In this document: in pieces, positions 1-7,433 of the stretch
Layout: each line of letters opens with the position of its first letter
How positions within the stretch are numbered: the first letter of the stretch is position 1
Source of the DNA: HGM12587 sp964602445
GTDB taxonomy: Bacteria > Bacillota > Clostridia > Lachnospirales > Lachnospiraceae
NCBI GenBank assembly: GCA_964602445.1
Contig: CAZRQV010000001.1
Span: 124,001 to 188,000, forward strand
Length of the DNA stretch: 64,000 nt
Direction of reading: 5' to 3'
The notes under the pieces: model-generated
Seen by the model: the letters and a program-made list of their open reading frames with translations, nothing else
Database searches by the model: none
What the model was told of the DNA's origin: nothing
Program-made: the position numbers and the translations under genes

Positions 1-3000
1 TAATACCATTGACAACAATACACAGGGAAGTGTTACGATCGGATTCGAAAATGGAAATCAGTGGACAGTTCCTGAAGTCGATGCACGAATCACTTCAGGA
101 TGGTTCTGGGGAACACAGAAATGTACACCGAAGACAATGGAAGAACTCGGAAATATGTATTTTAATTCCGTAGGACATAACAGTGTACTTCTTTTAAATG
201 TTCCGCCAAACAATCAGGGAACTGTAGATACTGCGATTCTGAATCGAGTAACGGAATTTGGAAATGCGATCAAAGAAACATTTGATGAAAATCTTGCATC
301 CAAAGAAAATGTGGTGATTTCTGCATCAGAAGTGCGTGGCAATGATCTCGCATATAAACCGTCAAATACTGTAGATGGAGATGATGCGACTTATTGGACA
401 GCAGAAGATGGTACTACAGAGGGAAGCCTTATCATTGACTTTGGTACTGCGAAAACATTTGATGTGGTATCCATTGAAGAAGCAATTCAGTTTGGACAAA
501 GAATTACAAGTTTTACGGTACAGTATCGTAATGGAGATGAATCTGAATGGAAAACTTTTGCATCTGGAACAACAGTTGGTTCAAAACGTCTTTGCAGAGC
601 AGCTGCGGTAAAAGCAGATCAGGTAAAAATTACGGTTAGTACAGATTCTTCTGTAATTGCAGAACCAAAAGTTCCAATGCTGAGTGAAATTGGAGTGTAT
701 AAGGCAAGCGAAGCTTTTGAAGTAAGCAGCGGTGCACCACTGGGAATGGATGTAATTGATGAACGTGATGGAGCCTTTACTTTCTCAAATGGATGGACGA
801 ATGGATCCGGTTCTTCTTTTATCATCAATGGAACTGAAAAATGGGCAAACAGTGGACAAAATTTCACCGTTCGTTTTACAGGCACGAAACTTTATCTGAT
901 CGGAACCATCGATCCGGGACATGGAACTGCTAATATTTCGATTGATAACGGTGCAGTAACGGATTCCATCAATACACAGGGAAGTTCCCGTAAGACCGGT
1001 CAGATTATTTATACAACTCCGGATCTTGCCAATGGAGAACATACGTTGACACTTACAACAACAGGTACGATTGGTGTAGACGGTGTGTATGTCATCAATA
1101 ATGCTGATTACGGAATGATCGGAATCGAGAATGCTTCTTATACGATGAAAGAAGATTCGGAAATGGAAGTAAAACTGGTACGTGTTGGTGGAACAAAGAA
1201 AGCAACCGTTACATTGACACCAAATCCGGGTTCTGCAGTACAGGGAGACTTTGATACTTCCTTAATTGAAACAGTTACTTTCGAGGAAGGCGAAACTGAA
1301 AAAACAGCAACCGTCAGAACGAAAAGAAATCCGAAACAAACGGGTGATCTGAATTTTACGATTGAATTGTCTTCAGCACAGGAGGAACTGATTCTTGGAT
1401 TTAATAGAACGGCAACTGTGACGATCAAAGATTCAGATAGCCGCAGTGAAGAATATACAGCAGAAGATCCATTTGTATTTCCAAGTGATGTTAATGAGAC
1501 CAAAGTTCTGGAAGCAGAATTTATGGAATTGAACAATACGGGAACGAATGAAAAATATATACTTGAAGTAGCAAATGGTAGCGGTTGGGCAAGCAATGAA
1601 AAATTTGTAAACTGCTGGAACAACAATGATACTTTGAAACTGTATTACAATGCACCGGAAGCTGGTATTTACAGAGCGAAAATTACATATCGAAGCGGTA
1701 ATGCCAAAAATAGTTTTCATTGGAGTGAAGCCAGCGGAAAAGTAGAAGCTGGTGCAACAGTTATGGGAGCTCCGAAAGCAGAAGAATCCCATACAGGAGA
1801 AATCTTATTCAGAGTATTAGAAGCAGGAGAGGGTGTAATTACTTTTACAGCCGGAAGTGCAAATACTCAGTTGAATGATGGACCGCAGTTTGATAAACTT
1901 GATATCTGTAAAACAGAGTTAGAAGTTTTTGGTGATCAGAATAGCGAAACATTGAAGGCAAATGCATCTGCAAATTCATGGCATGCCGGTAATCAGGAAG
2001 CGAAAGGTGATGGTGTAGCAGCGTGGGCATTTGATGGAAAAACAAATACCTGGTGGCATTCAAATTATAGTACGGCAACAAGTGCAAATATAAATGGTGC
2101 TGCTAGTGAAAATAACGCTGTCTGGATCCAGACAGGCTTTAATAAATCTTGGAGTGTGAAAGAAATTTTCTACAGAGCAAGAACAGATAAAGCAAATGAG
2201 AATGCAATGATGAACTATAAAGTTTACATCGCAAATCTCGAAGATCCAAACGCAGTTCCGACAGATACAGATTTTGGTTATCCGGAAAGTCCGGTTGCTT
2301 CAGGCAGCCTGAACGGAAATATTATCGATCTGGGTGAGTTCCATGATGCAACTCATGTACGTATTGCAGCAGTATCTTCTTCTAATACCAATGGATTTAT
2401 TACTGCTACAAAGATTGATTTCTTAGGAAAAGAAGTAGAAGCACCGACACCGGTGGAATATACCGTTACATTTGACCGCCAGAATGGTGAAAAAGTGACA
2501 ACACAGACGGTTTCTGAAAATACAGAATTGACACTGTCTGAAACAGAAACTCCTGTAAGAGAAGGTTATGTATTTACCGGCTGGTATACAGATGCAGAAT
2601 GTACAGAAGCATGCGGAGATACGATCACAGTAACAGCAGATCTTACTATTTATGCAGGCTGGACAGCAGATAAGACAGCACTGGAAAGTGCAATTGCAGC
2701 AGCGGAAGCTGTAGAAAGAGAAAACTATACAGAAGAAAGCTGGAATCGTTTTACAGTAGCACTTGAAAAAGCACAGGAAGTAAAACAGGATGCAGCAGCA
2801 ACAGCAGAAGCCGTAAGCAGTGCAGCAAAAGAACTGACTGAAGCAATGGAACAGCTTGAAGTAGTTACAACATTTGCAGTAGCAGTAACAGCAGAAAACG
2901 GAACTGTAACAGTGAACGTTCCGGAAGGAAAAACAGCAAATGCATTAGATGCATATGATGAAGTTACTGTAACAGCAGAAGCAGCAGAAGGCTATGAATT

Positions 3001-3949
3001 TGTATACTGGATGGACAAAGATACCAAAGTGGTATTATCTAAGAATGCAGAATATACATTTGTAGTGGTAAAAAATACAAACCTTGAAGCAGTATTCGCT
3101 GAAAAAGAAAGCGAAGCAGTTGTTGTAACATTCATGACAGGAGATGAATTTGCGAACCAGTTTGTGGCAGCAGTAACAGCAGAAGATGGAACTGTTCAGC
3201 TTCCGGAAGCAAAAGAGTATGCAGGTTATGAATTTGCAGGATGGGATACAAACGGTGATGGAATCGCAGAGATCGCTTCTGATGAAACATCAGCAAACGT
3301 AACAGAATCAGCAACATGGATCGCAGTTTATACTACAAAAGAAACTTACGCAGTAACAGTTACAAATGGCGAGATCATCAGCGGAAAACAGGAAGATGGA
3401 AGCTATGAACTGGGAAGCAAACTTGGAGTAAAAGCAGTAAAACCAGAAGATGCAGAAGGAACATTCAGCGGCTGGTATGTAGGAGATACTCTCGTAAGTA
3501 CGAATGAAACTTATTGGTTTGTTGTAAATGCTGAGACAGCACTGGAAGCAAGATGGTCTGAAGCAGCAGTTGTTGTAGCAGAACCTGTAGTACGTTTCTC
3601 AAAAACAAACAGAACAACAGAAGCTTCCGGTAAGCAGAAAGTAGAAATCGCACTTTCATGGTCAGCACCGAAAGAAGGATGTACTGTTTTAGCAGAAGGT
3701 ATCCTTAGAACTTATAAGACAGGATTAGAAGAACAGCTTACACTTGGAACTACAGTTTCAGGAATCACAACCAATCAGTGTAAGAGTGTAGGTCAGAACG
3801 GAACCTTTACATTAACAGTTAATCTTGGAGCAACCAGTGCTAATAGAACAAAAGATATCACAGTCAGAGGATACGTAAGATATATGGATGCCAATGGTGA
3901 AATTCATGTAGCTTATACAGAACCACAGGTAATTGCAGTGCCAAAATAA
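1..3949 (+). CDS. GH29 alpha-L-fucosidase, multidomain secreted, 3' part only
   Basis: The frame is open from base 2, so the gene starts before the window; 1,315 residues are visible. The first ~95 residues match the end of a GH29 alpha-L-fucosidase (PEVDARITSGWFWG, then NSVLLLNVPPNNQG), which removes terminal L-fucose from glycans. Then follow, in order: an F5/8 type C (CBM32-like) domain, a second beta-sandwich carbohydrate-binding-like domain, a Calx-beta domain (PGSAVQGDFD), a CBM6-like domain (VLEAEF start), another F5/8 type C domain (FDGKTNTWWHS), an InlB B-type repeat (GYVFTGWYTD), a helical FIVAR segment, further beta repeats and a C-terminal beta domain. No LPXTG or membrane anchor is seen at the C terminus, so it is probably released or held by its binding domains. 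It probably acts on host mucin or milk fucosides. The catalytic nucleophile lies outside the window. GH29 and CBM calls are from motif recognition. Confidence 0.93.
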   Translation, partial: NTIDNNTQGSVTIGFENGNQWTVPEVDARITSGWFWGTQKCTPKTMEELGNMYFNSVGHNSVLLLNVPPNNQGTVDTAILNRVTEFGNAIKETFDENLASKENVVISASEVRGNDLAYKPSNTVDGDDATYWTAEDGTTEGSLIIDFGTAKTFDVVSIEEAIQFGQRITSFTVQYRNGDESEWKTFASGTTVGSKRLCRAAAVKADQVKITVSTDSSVIAEPKVPMLSEIGVYKASEAFEVSSGAPLGMDVIDERDGAFTFSNGWTNGSGSSFIINGTEKWANSGQNFTVRFTGTKLYLIGTIDPGHGTANISIDNGAVTDSINTQGSSRKTGQIIYTTPDLANGEHTLTLTTTGTIGVDGVYVINNADYGMIGIENASYTMKEDSEMEVKLVRVGGTKKATVTLTPNPGSAVQGDFDTSLIETVTFEEGETEKTATVRTKRNPKQTGDLNFTIELSSAQEELILGFNRTATVTIKDSDSRSEEYTAEDPFVFPSDVNETKVLEAEFMELNNTGTNEKYILEVANGSGWASNEKFVNCWNNNDTLKLYYNAPEAGIYRAKITYRSGNAKNSFHWSEASGKVEAGATVMGAPKAEESHTGEILFRVLEAGEGVITFTAGSANTQLNDGPQFDKLDICKTELEVFGDQNSETLKANASANSWHAGNQEAKGDGVAAWAFDGKTNTWWHSNYSTATSANINGAASENNAVWIQTGFNKSWSVKEIFYRARTDKANENAMMNYKVYIANLEDPNAVPTDTDFGYPESPVASGSLNGNIIDLGEFHDATHVRIAAVSSSNTNGFITATKIDFLGKEVEAPTPVEYTVTFDRQNGEKVTTQTVSENTELTLSETETPVREGYVFTGWYTDAECTEACGDTITVTADLTIYAGWTADKTALESAIAAAEAVERENYTEESWNRFTVALEKAQEVKQDAAATAEAVSSAAKELTEAMEQLEVVTTFAVAVTAENGTVTVNVPEGKTANALDAYDEVTVTAEAAEGYEFVYWMDKDTKVVLSKNAEYTFVVVKNTNLEAVFAEKESEAVVVTFMTGDEFANQFVAAVTAEDGTVQLPEAKEYAGYEFAGWDTNGDGIAEIASDETSANVTESATWIAVYTTKETYAVTVTNGEIISGKQEDGSYELGSKLGVKAVKPEDAEGTFSGWYVGDTLVSTNETYWFVVNAETALEARWSEAAVVVAEPVVRFSKTNRTTEASGKQKVEIALSWSAPKEGCTVLAEGILRTYKTGLEEQLTLGTTVSGITTNQCKSVGQNGTFTLTVNLGATSANRTKDITVRGYVRYMDANGEIHVAYTEPQVIAVPK

Positions 3950-3951
3950 TT

Positions 3952-3980
3952 TTGACTTTATGTAAGCAATGTGATATTAT
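3952..3980 (+). promoter_or_regulatory. sigma-A promoter for the 34-residue peptide gene
   Basis: A TTGACT -35 box at 3952-3957 and a TATTAT -10 box at 3975-3980 are separated by 17 bases. It lies immediately after the fucosidase stop, so the short ORF at 4024 can be transcribed on its own; the terminator at 4142 closes that unit. Confidence 0.7.
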
Positions 3981-4023
3981 GGGCTAAATATAATTATTAA
4001 TTTAAGGAATGGAGGGTTGAAAG

Positions 4024-4128
4024 ATGAAAGAATTATACAGTGCACCAGCTGCAGATATGGTAGAGGTTATTGCAGAAGATGTGATAATGGCTTCCGTAGT
4101 AAATGAAAATGGGTCTGTTGATGAATAA
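4024..4128 (+). CDS. 34-residue peptide with AED-x-IMAS motif (copy 1)
   Basis: Small ORF with an excellent ribosome site (GGAGGG at 4011-4016, 7 bases before ATG), its own promoter and its own terminator, which together argue that it is a real gene. The product is acidic, starts MKELYSAP and carries IAEDVIMAS followed by a short polar tail. The ORF at 13286 aligns with it without gaps from the Tyr to the Ser: Y-x-x-P-x3-[DE]-[ML]-[VI]-E-[VL]-x-A-E-D-x-I-M-A-S. Both copies sit just after a large secreted glycan-binding protein, and this one is followed by a peptidase of the S24/S26 fold. The pattern (conserved front, variable tail) would suit a leader-plus-core precursor peptide, but no modifying enzyme is seen. 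Function unknown; that idea is inference. Confidence 0.75.
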   Translation: MKELYSAPAADMVEVIAEDVIMASVVNENGSVDE

Positions 4129-4141
4129 TACAGAATATGAC

Positions 4142-4171
4142 GGAGGACAGAAGTTCTGTCCTCCATTTTTT
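4142..4171 (+). terminator. Rho-independent terminator after peptide copy 1
   Basis: The 11-base arm at 4142-4152 (GGAGGACAGAA) is matched by its reverse complement at 4154-4164; the tip opens to give a loop, and six T follow. It separates the peptide gene from the peptidase gene and shows that the peptidase cannot start at the in-frame ATG at 4103. Confidence 0.9.
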
Positions 4172-4189
4172 GTTAAGCACGAGGATATA

Positions 4190-4672
4190 ATGCAAAAACA
4201 GTGTTATAATTTATCAGAAGTAGAACCGATGATGCAAAGAATACTGGCAGAAGGCGGGACATTTCAATTTTATCCCCATGGAACCAGTATGCTGCCTTTG
4301 ATCAGAGAAGGCAGAGATCAGGTAATCTTAACGGCAGTTCCGGAAAAAGTAGAAAAATATCAGGTCATTCTTTATAAAAGAAAAAACGATGCGTTTGTGC
4401 TGCATCGGATCGTGGACGTGAAAGAGACCGCTGGTGGGCAGATATGCACCATGCGCGGCGACCATCAATATGTAGATGAACACGGAATCCGGAAAGAGCA
4501 GATGCTCGGTATGGTCTGTGGTATCATTAGGAATGGGAAAACAGTGGATCCCTGCCACGGGACAGAATATTTAAAAGCAGTATGGTGGGTAAAAACCATG
4601 AAAATACGTCGAAAACTGTGGTCATTAAGACGAGTTGCTTCTAAAATCAAGAGAATCTTTGTAAAAAAATAA
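4190..4672 (+). CDS. Soluble S24/S26-fold serine peptidase (SipW-like)
   Basis: 160 residues from the ATG at 4190, chosen because it follows the terminator and has GAGG five bases upstream; an in-frame ATG at 4103 lies before the terminator. The fold is that of signal peptidase/LexA-type serine peptidases: HGTSMLPLIREG carries the likely nucleophile Ser, VLHRIVDV matches the His box of SipW/ER-type signal peptidases (His in place of the usual Lys), and TMRGDHQYVDEH resembles the later GD-N/D box. No transmembrane helix is apparent, unlike true signal peptidases; the tail is very basic. In related bacteria such peptidases accompany peptide-modification loci, so the neighbouring 34-residue peptide is a candidate substrate. 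That link is inference. Confidence 0.8.
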   Translation: MQKQCYNLSEVEPMMQRILAEGGTFQFYPHGTSMLPLIREGRDQVILTAVPEKVEKYQVILYKRKNDAFVLHRIVDVKETAGGQICTMRGDHQYVDEHGIRKEQMLGMVCGIIRNGKTVDPCHGTEYLKAVWWVKTMKIRRKLWSLRRVASKIKRIFVKK

Positions 4673-4688
4673 TATTTCAGAAGATAAG

Positions 4689-4727
4689 CATTTCGGGTTC
4701 CGGGCAAGAACTCCGAAATGTTTTTTT
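4689..4727 (+). terminator. Rho-independent terminator after S24/S26 peptidase
   Basis: CATTTCGG at 4689-4696 pairs with CCGAAATG at 4713-4720, with further inner pairing, and seven T follow. Confidence 0.85.
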
Positions 4728-4732
4728 GTAAG

Positions 4733-4761
4733 TTGCATTTTTCTTGAATAGGTGCTAATAT
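4733..4761 (+). promoter_or_regulatory. Promoter of the HMA-domain gene
   Basis: TTGCAT at 4733-4738 and TAATAT at 4756-4761 with a 17-base spacer. The predicted start point falls inside the palindrome at 4763-4780, which suits control by a repressor. Confidence 0.55.
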
Positions 4762-4762
4762 T

Positions 4763-4780
4763 TGTTAGAAGAAACTAACA
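4763..4780. promoter_or_regulatory. Palindromic operator TGTTAG-N6-CTAACA (site 1)
   Basis: A perfect six-base-arm inverted repeat (TGTTAG at 4763-4768, CTAACA at 4775-4780) lies between the -10 box and the ribosome site of the HMA gene. The same TTAG-N6-CTAA core recurs at 5265-5280 and 5371-5386, so one regulator probably controls both transcripts. A metal-sensing repressor is plausible from the genes involved, but the protein is not in the window. Confidence 0.65.
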
Positions 4781-4793
4781 GGAGGTAGTGACT

Positions 4794-5159
4794 ATGGAAA
4801 ATATCGTGATCGTTGGCGTGATCCTTGTTTTGGTGATCGTTGGATTTCAATCTATGGGAAAGCATTTTAAAGGAGAAGGCGGCTGCTGCGGCGGTGGAAG
4901 TACACCGGTGCAGGTTCCGGAAAAGAAACTGGAGAATGTGATCGCTAAGAAGAGAATGATCGTGGATGGGATGACTTGTGAGCATTGTAAAGCATGGGTA
5001 GAAAAGGCAGTGAACGGAATTGACGGTGCTTCTGCGAAAGTGAATCTGAAAACAAGAGAAGTGATCGTATCCATGGATCGGGAAATTTCAGAAGAGGAAC
5101 TTCGAAGTGCTGTAGTAAACGCAGGTTATCGGGTCGTAGAGATTATGGATTGGAAATAA
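4794..5159 (+). CDS. Membrane-anchored heavy-metal-associated (HMA) protein
   Basis: 121 residues. ATG 4794 is preferred over GTG 4788 because GGAGG at 4781-4785 sits 8 bases before it. An N-terminal membrane helix (about residues 3-20, IVIVGVILVLVIVGF) is followed by a Cys/Gly-rich segment (GGCCGGGS) and a C-terminal HMA domain with the MTCEHC metal-binding motif, as in CopZ and in N-terminal domains of metal-transporting P-type ATPases. It probably binds a soft metal ion at the inner membrane face. It is monocistronic, with site 1 of the TTAG-N6-CTAA operator in its leader. The partner transporter is not in the window. The CCGGG segment may be a second metal site. Confidence 0.85.
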   Translation: MENIVIVGVILVLVIVGFQSMGKHFKGEGGCCGGGSTPVQVPEKKLENVIAKKRMIVDGMTCEHCKAWVEKAVNGIDGASAKVNLKTREVIVSMDREISEEELRSAVVNAGYRVVEIMDWK

Positions 5160-5225
5160 GTTCCGGCATCTGAGAAATTTCTAATTCAAGAGCTATTTTG
5201 AAATATTAAAAGAAAGAGAAAAATA

Positions 5226-5254
5226 TTGACAGCGGCTCATGAATATGATATATC
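5226..5254 (+). promoter_or_regulatory. Promoter of the DUF2325-ABC-ygbA operon
   Basis: TTGACA at 5226-5231, a 17-base spacer and TATATC at 5249-5254. The start point should fall next to the operator at 5265-5280. Confidence 0.65.
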
Positions 5255-5264
5255 TATTACAGAA

Positions 5265-5280
5265 GTTAGATATAACTAAT
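5265..5280. promoter_or_regulatory. Operator GTTAG-N6-CTAAT (site 2)
   Basis: GTTAG at 5265-5269 and CTAAT at 5276-5280 surround six bases, the same spacing as sites 1 and 3, directly downstream of the promoter -10 box. A further half-site GTTAG lies at 5285-5289. Confidence 0.6.
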
Positions 5281-5300
5281 TAAAGTTAGAAAATGAACTT

Positions 5301-5345
5301 GGCGGGTGAACGGATTCTTTTCCGAAACCGGAAAAGGAATCCGCC
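5301..5345 (+). promoter_or_regulatory. Strong leader hairpin before DUF2325 gene
   Basis: CGGATTC-TTTTCCG at 5311-5324 pairs with 5329-5343 around the loop AAAC with one bulged base, and GGCGG/CCGCC extends the base. Only a weak T-rich stretch follows, so it may be an attenuator or an mRNA-stabilising hairpin rather than a full terminator. Confidence 0.6.
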
Positions 5346-5370
5346 TGTCAGGTATTTATTTTACATGCGA

Positions 5371-5386
5371 GTTAGCAATGACTAAC
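5371..5386. promoter_or_regulatory. Operator GTTAG-N6-CTAAC (site 3)
   Basis: GTTAG at 5371-5375 and CTAAC at 5382-5386 with a six-base gap lie immediately before the AAGGAGG ribosome site of the DUF2325 gene, the same position relative to the start codon as site 1. Confidence 0.65.
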
Positions 5387-5399
5387 GAAGGAGGAATTT

Positions 5400-5684
5400 A
5401 TGAGCGTTGTAATTATCGGTGGGAATGAATGTATGGTCTGTCAGTATGAAAAGATCTGTAAACAATATGGATATAAATGTAAGGTGTTTGCAAAAGAGCG
5501 CAGCGGTTTTAAGAAAAAACTGGGAACACCGGATCTGATGGTCTTATTTACCAATACGGTTTCTCATAAGATGGTAAACAGTGCAGTGACGGAGGCAAAA
5601 CGCAACAAGATTCCTCTGGCACGAACACATTCCAGCAGTGCTGCAGCATTGATTAGTGTACTGGAAAATCAGAAGGAGTTTTAA
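5400..5684 (+). CDS. DUF2325 domain protein
   Basis: 94 residues, ATG with AAGGAGG 5 bases upstream. It matches the DUF2325 family: an N-terminal beta strand and glycine loop (SVVIIGGNE), a Cys pair in ECMVCQYEKIC, a central LMVLFTNTVSHKM segment and the HSSSAAAL helix near the end. DUF2325 proteins have a Rossmann-like fold and are often found beside iron or redox transport genes; the biochemical role is not known to me. It is the first gene of a tight five-gene operon with the two ABC exporter subunits, a YgbA-family protein and a DUF454 protein, under the TTAG-N6-CTAA operators. Confidence 0.85.
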   Translation: MSVVIIGGNECMVCQYEKICKQYGYKCKVFAKERSGFKKKLGTPDLMVLFTNTVSHKMVNSAVTEAKRNKIPLARTHSSSAAALISVLENQKEF

Positions 5685-5687
5685 AAT

Positions 5688-7433
5688 ATGATGATCAATC
5701 GAAAGCTGATCGGAGTGGTCAGCGAAAGTAAAAAGTATATTGCGGCGAATGTGATCTGTCAGTGGATTTCACTGGTAGCCAATATCGCTATGATGTATGG
5801 AATCACGACACTGCTGGCAGATCTTTTCCGGGGCAGTGCGGATGGAAAAAGGATACAGACTACGATATTGGTGGCTGCGGCAGCAGTGGCAGTTCGGTTT
5901 GTCTGTTACAAGCTGGCAGGATATTTTGGATATCTGTCTTCGAAAACCGTAAAACAAACATTAAGAGAAATGATCTATAAAAAACTTTTGAAACTGGGCA
6001 GCTCTTATAAAGAAAAGGTTCAGACTTCAGAAGTGGTACAGGTAGCTGTGGAAGGTGTAGAGCAGTTGGAAACCTATTTTGGCGCATATCTTCCGCAGTT
6101 TTTCTATGCGATGGTGGCACCGCTTACGTTATTTGTCGTGATTAGCTGCTTCAATCTGCCTTCTGCCATTGTTTTGCTCATCTGTGTTCCTTTGATCCCT
6201 GTGACGATCGTGATGATCCAGCGGTGGGCAAAGAAACTTCTGGCAAAATATTGGGGGCAGTATACAACACTGGGGGATACCTTTTTAGAAAATCTTCAGG
6301 GACTGACCACCTTGAAAATCTATCAGGCGGATCAGTTTAAGCACGAAGAAATGAATGAACAGTCCGAACAATTCCGAAAAATTACGATGAAAGTGCTGAC
6401 AATGCAGTTGAATTCGATTACCGTGATGGATCTGATCGCTTATGGCGGTGCTGCCTTGGGCGTGATTTTGTCGGTAACCCAGTATTGTATGAGAAATGTG
6501 ACATTAGAAGGCTGTCTTTTGATCATTCTTTTGTCTGCGGACTTTTTTATCCCGATGAGACTTTTGGGATCGTATTTTCATATTGCAATGAACGGTATGG
6601 CGGCATCGGACAAGATTTTTGTACTTTTAGAGCTGCCGGAAGAAGAACCGAAGGAAGAATTGTATGGAAAAGAGTTTGATCTGGAATGTTCTGATCTTTC
6701 GTTTTCTTATGAAGCAGACAGAGAAATCCTCCATGGGATAAATCTTATCTTTCCACAAGGAAGTTTCACTGCCATAGTAGGAGAAAGCGGCTGCGGAAAG
6801 TCAACGATCGCTCAGATCCTGATGGGTCGAAACCGACAGTATCAGGGGTCTGTAACGATCGGAGAACAGGAATTGTCTTTCATTTCTGAAGAAAGTCTGC
6901 TGAAAAACATTACTTATATCGGTCATCAGAGCTATCTGCTGAAAGGAACGGTGCGGGACAATCTTTTAATGGGAAAACCGAAAGCATCCGATCAGGAGGT
7001 GTGGGAAATGCTGGAACGGGTCAATCTGGCAGAGTTTTTACGCAGTGAACAGGGATTGGAGACTCTTTTACAGGAAAAAGCATCGAATCTGTCCGGTGGT
7101 CAGTGCCAACGTCTGGCATTGGCGAGAGCATTGCTGCATGACAGTGAAATCTATCTGTTTGATGAGGCATCTTCGAATATCGATGTCGAGAGTGAAAATG
7201 ACATTATGAAGGAAATTTACTGTCTGGCAGGGAAAAAGACAGTTATATTAATTTCTCACCGTCTGGCAAATGTAACGAGAGCAGACCGGATTTATGTGCT
7301 GGATCAGGGAAATGTGGCAGAGTATGGAACCCATGAAGAGCTTTTAGGGCATCAGGGCGTTTATGAAAAACTGTGGAACGCACAGTGGGATCTGGAACAT
7401 TATAATGAAAATGGAAAGGAAGGAACGCTGTGA
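5688..7433 (+). CDS. ABC exporter subunit A (fused permease-ATPase)
   Basis: 581 residues with a type I exporter membrane domain (six helices, about residues 15-300) and an ATPase domain: Walker A GESGCGKST, signature LSGGQCQRLALARAL, Walker B IYLFDEASSNID and H-loop SHRLANV. The start is ATG 5688 with AGAAGGAG upstream. It overlaps the next gene by one base, and that gene encodes a second half-transporter, so the two should form a heterodimer like CydDC. Substrate unknown; CydDC-type pumps move small thiols or haem-related compounds. Its Walker B ends in DEA rather than DEP, a normal variant. Confidence 0.9.
   Translation: MMINRKLIGVVSESKKYIAANVICQWISLVANIAMMYGITTLLADLFRGSADGKRIQTTILVAAAAVAVRFVCYKLAGYFGYLSSKTVKQTLREMIYKKLLKLGSSYKEKVQTSEVVQVAVEGVEQLETYFGAYLPQFFYAMVAPLTLFVVISCFNLPSAIVLLICVPLIPVTIVMIQRWAKKLLAKYWGQYTTLGDTFLENLQGLTTLKIYQADQFKHEEMNEQSEQFRKITMKVLTMQLNSITVMDLIAYGGAALGVILSVTQYCMRNVTLEGCLLIILLSADFFIPMRLLGSYFHIAMNGMAASDKIFVLLELPEEEPKEELYGKEFDLECSDLSFSYEADREILHGINLIFPQGSFTAIVGESGCGKSTIAQILMGRNRQYQGSVTIGEQELSFISEESLLKNITYIGHQSYLLKGTVRDNLLMGKPKASDQEVWEMLERVNLAEFLRSEQGLETLLQEKASNLSGGQCQRLALARALLHDSEIYLFDEASSNIDVESENDIMKEIYCLAGKKTVILISHRLANVTRADRIYVLDQGNVAEYGTHEELLGHQGVYEKLWNAQWDLEHYNENGKEGTL

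Noticed and set aside
1138..1792. Minus-strand ORFs of 119-162 codons opposite the fucosidase
   Set aside because: They mirror the coding strand, have no ribosome sites and show no protein-like composition.
4103..4189. Upstream in-frame ATG at 4103 for the S24/S26 peptidase
   Set aside because: It lies inside the short peptide gene and before a strong terminator; the ATG at 4190 has its own ribosome site.
5293..5385. 30-codon ORF in the DUF2325 leader
   Set aside because: No ribosome site; it runs through the leader hairpin and operator 3.
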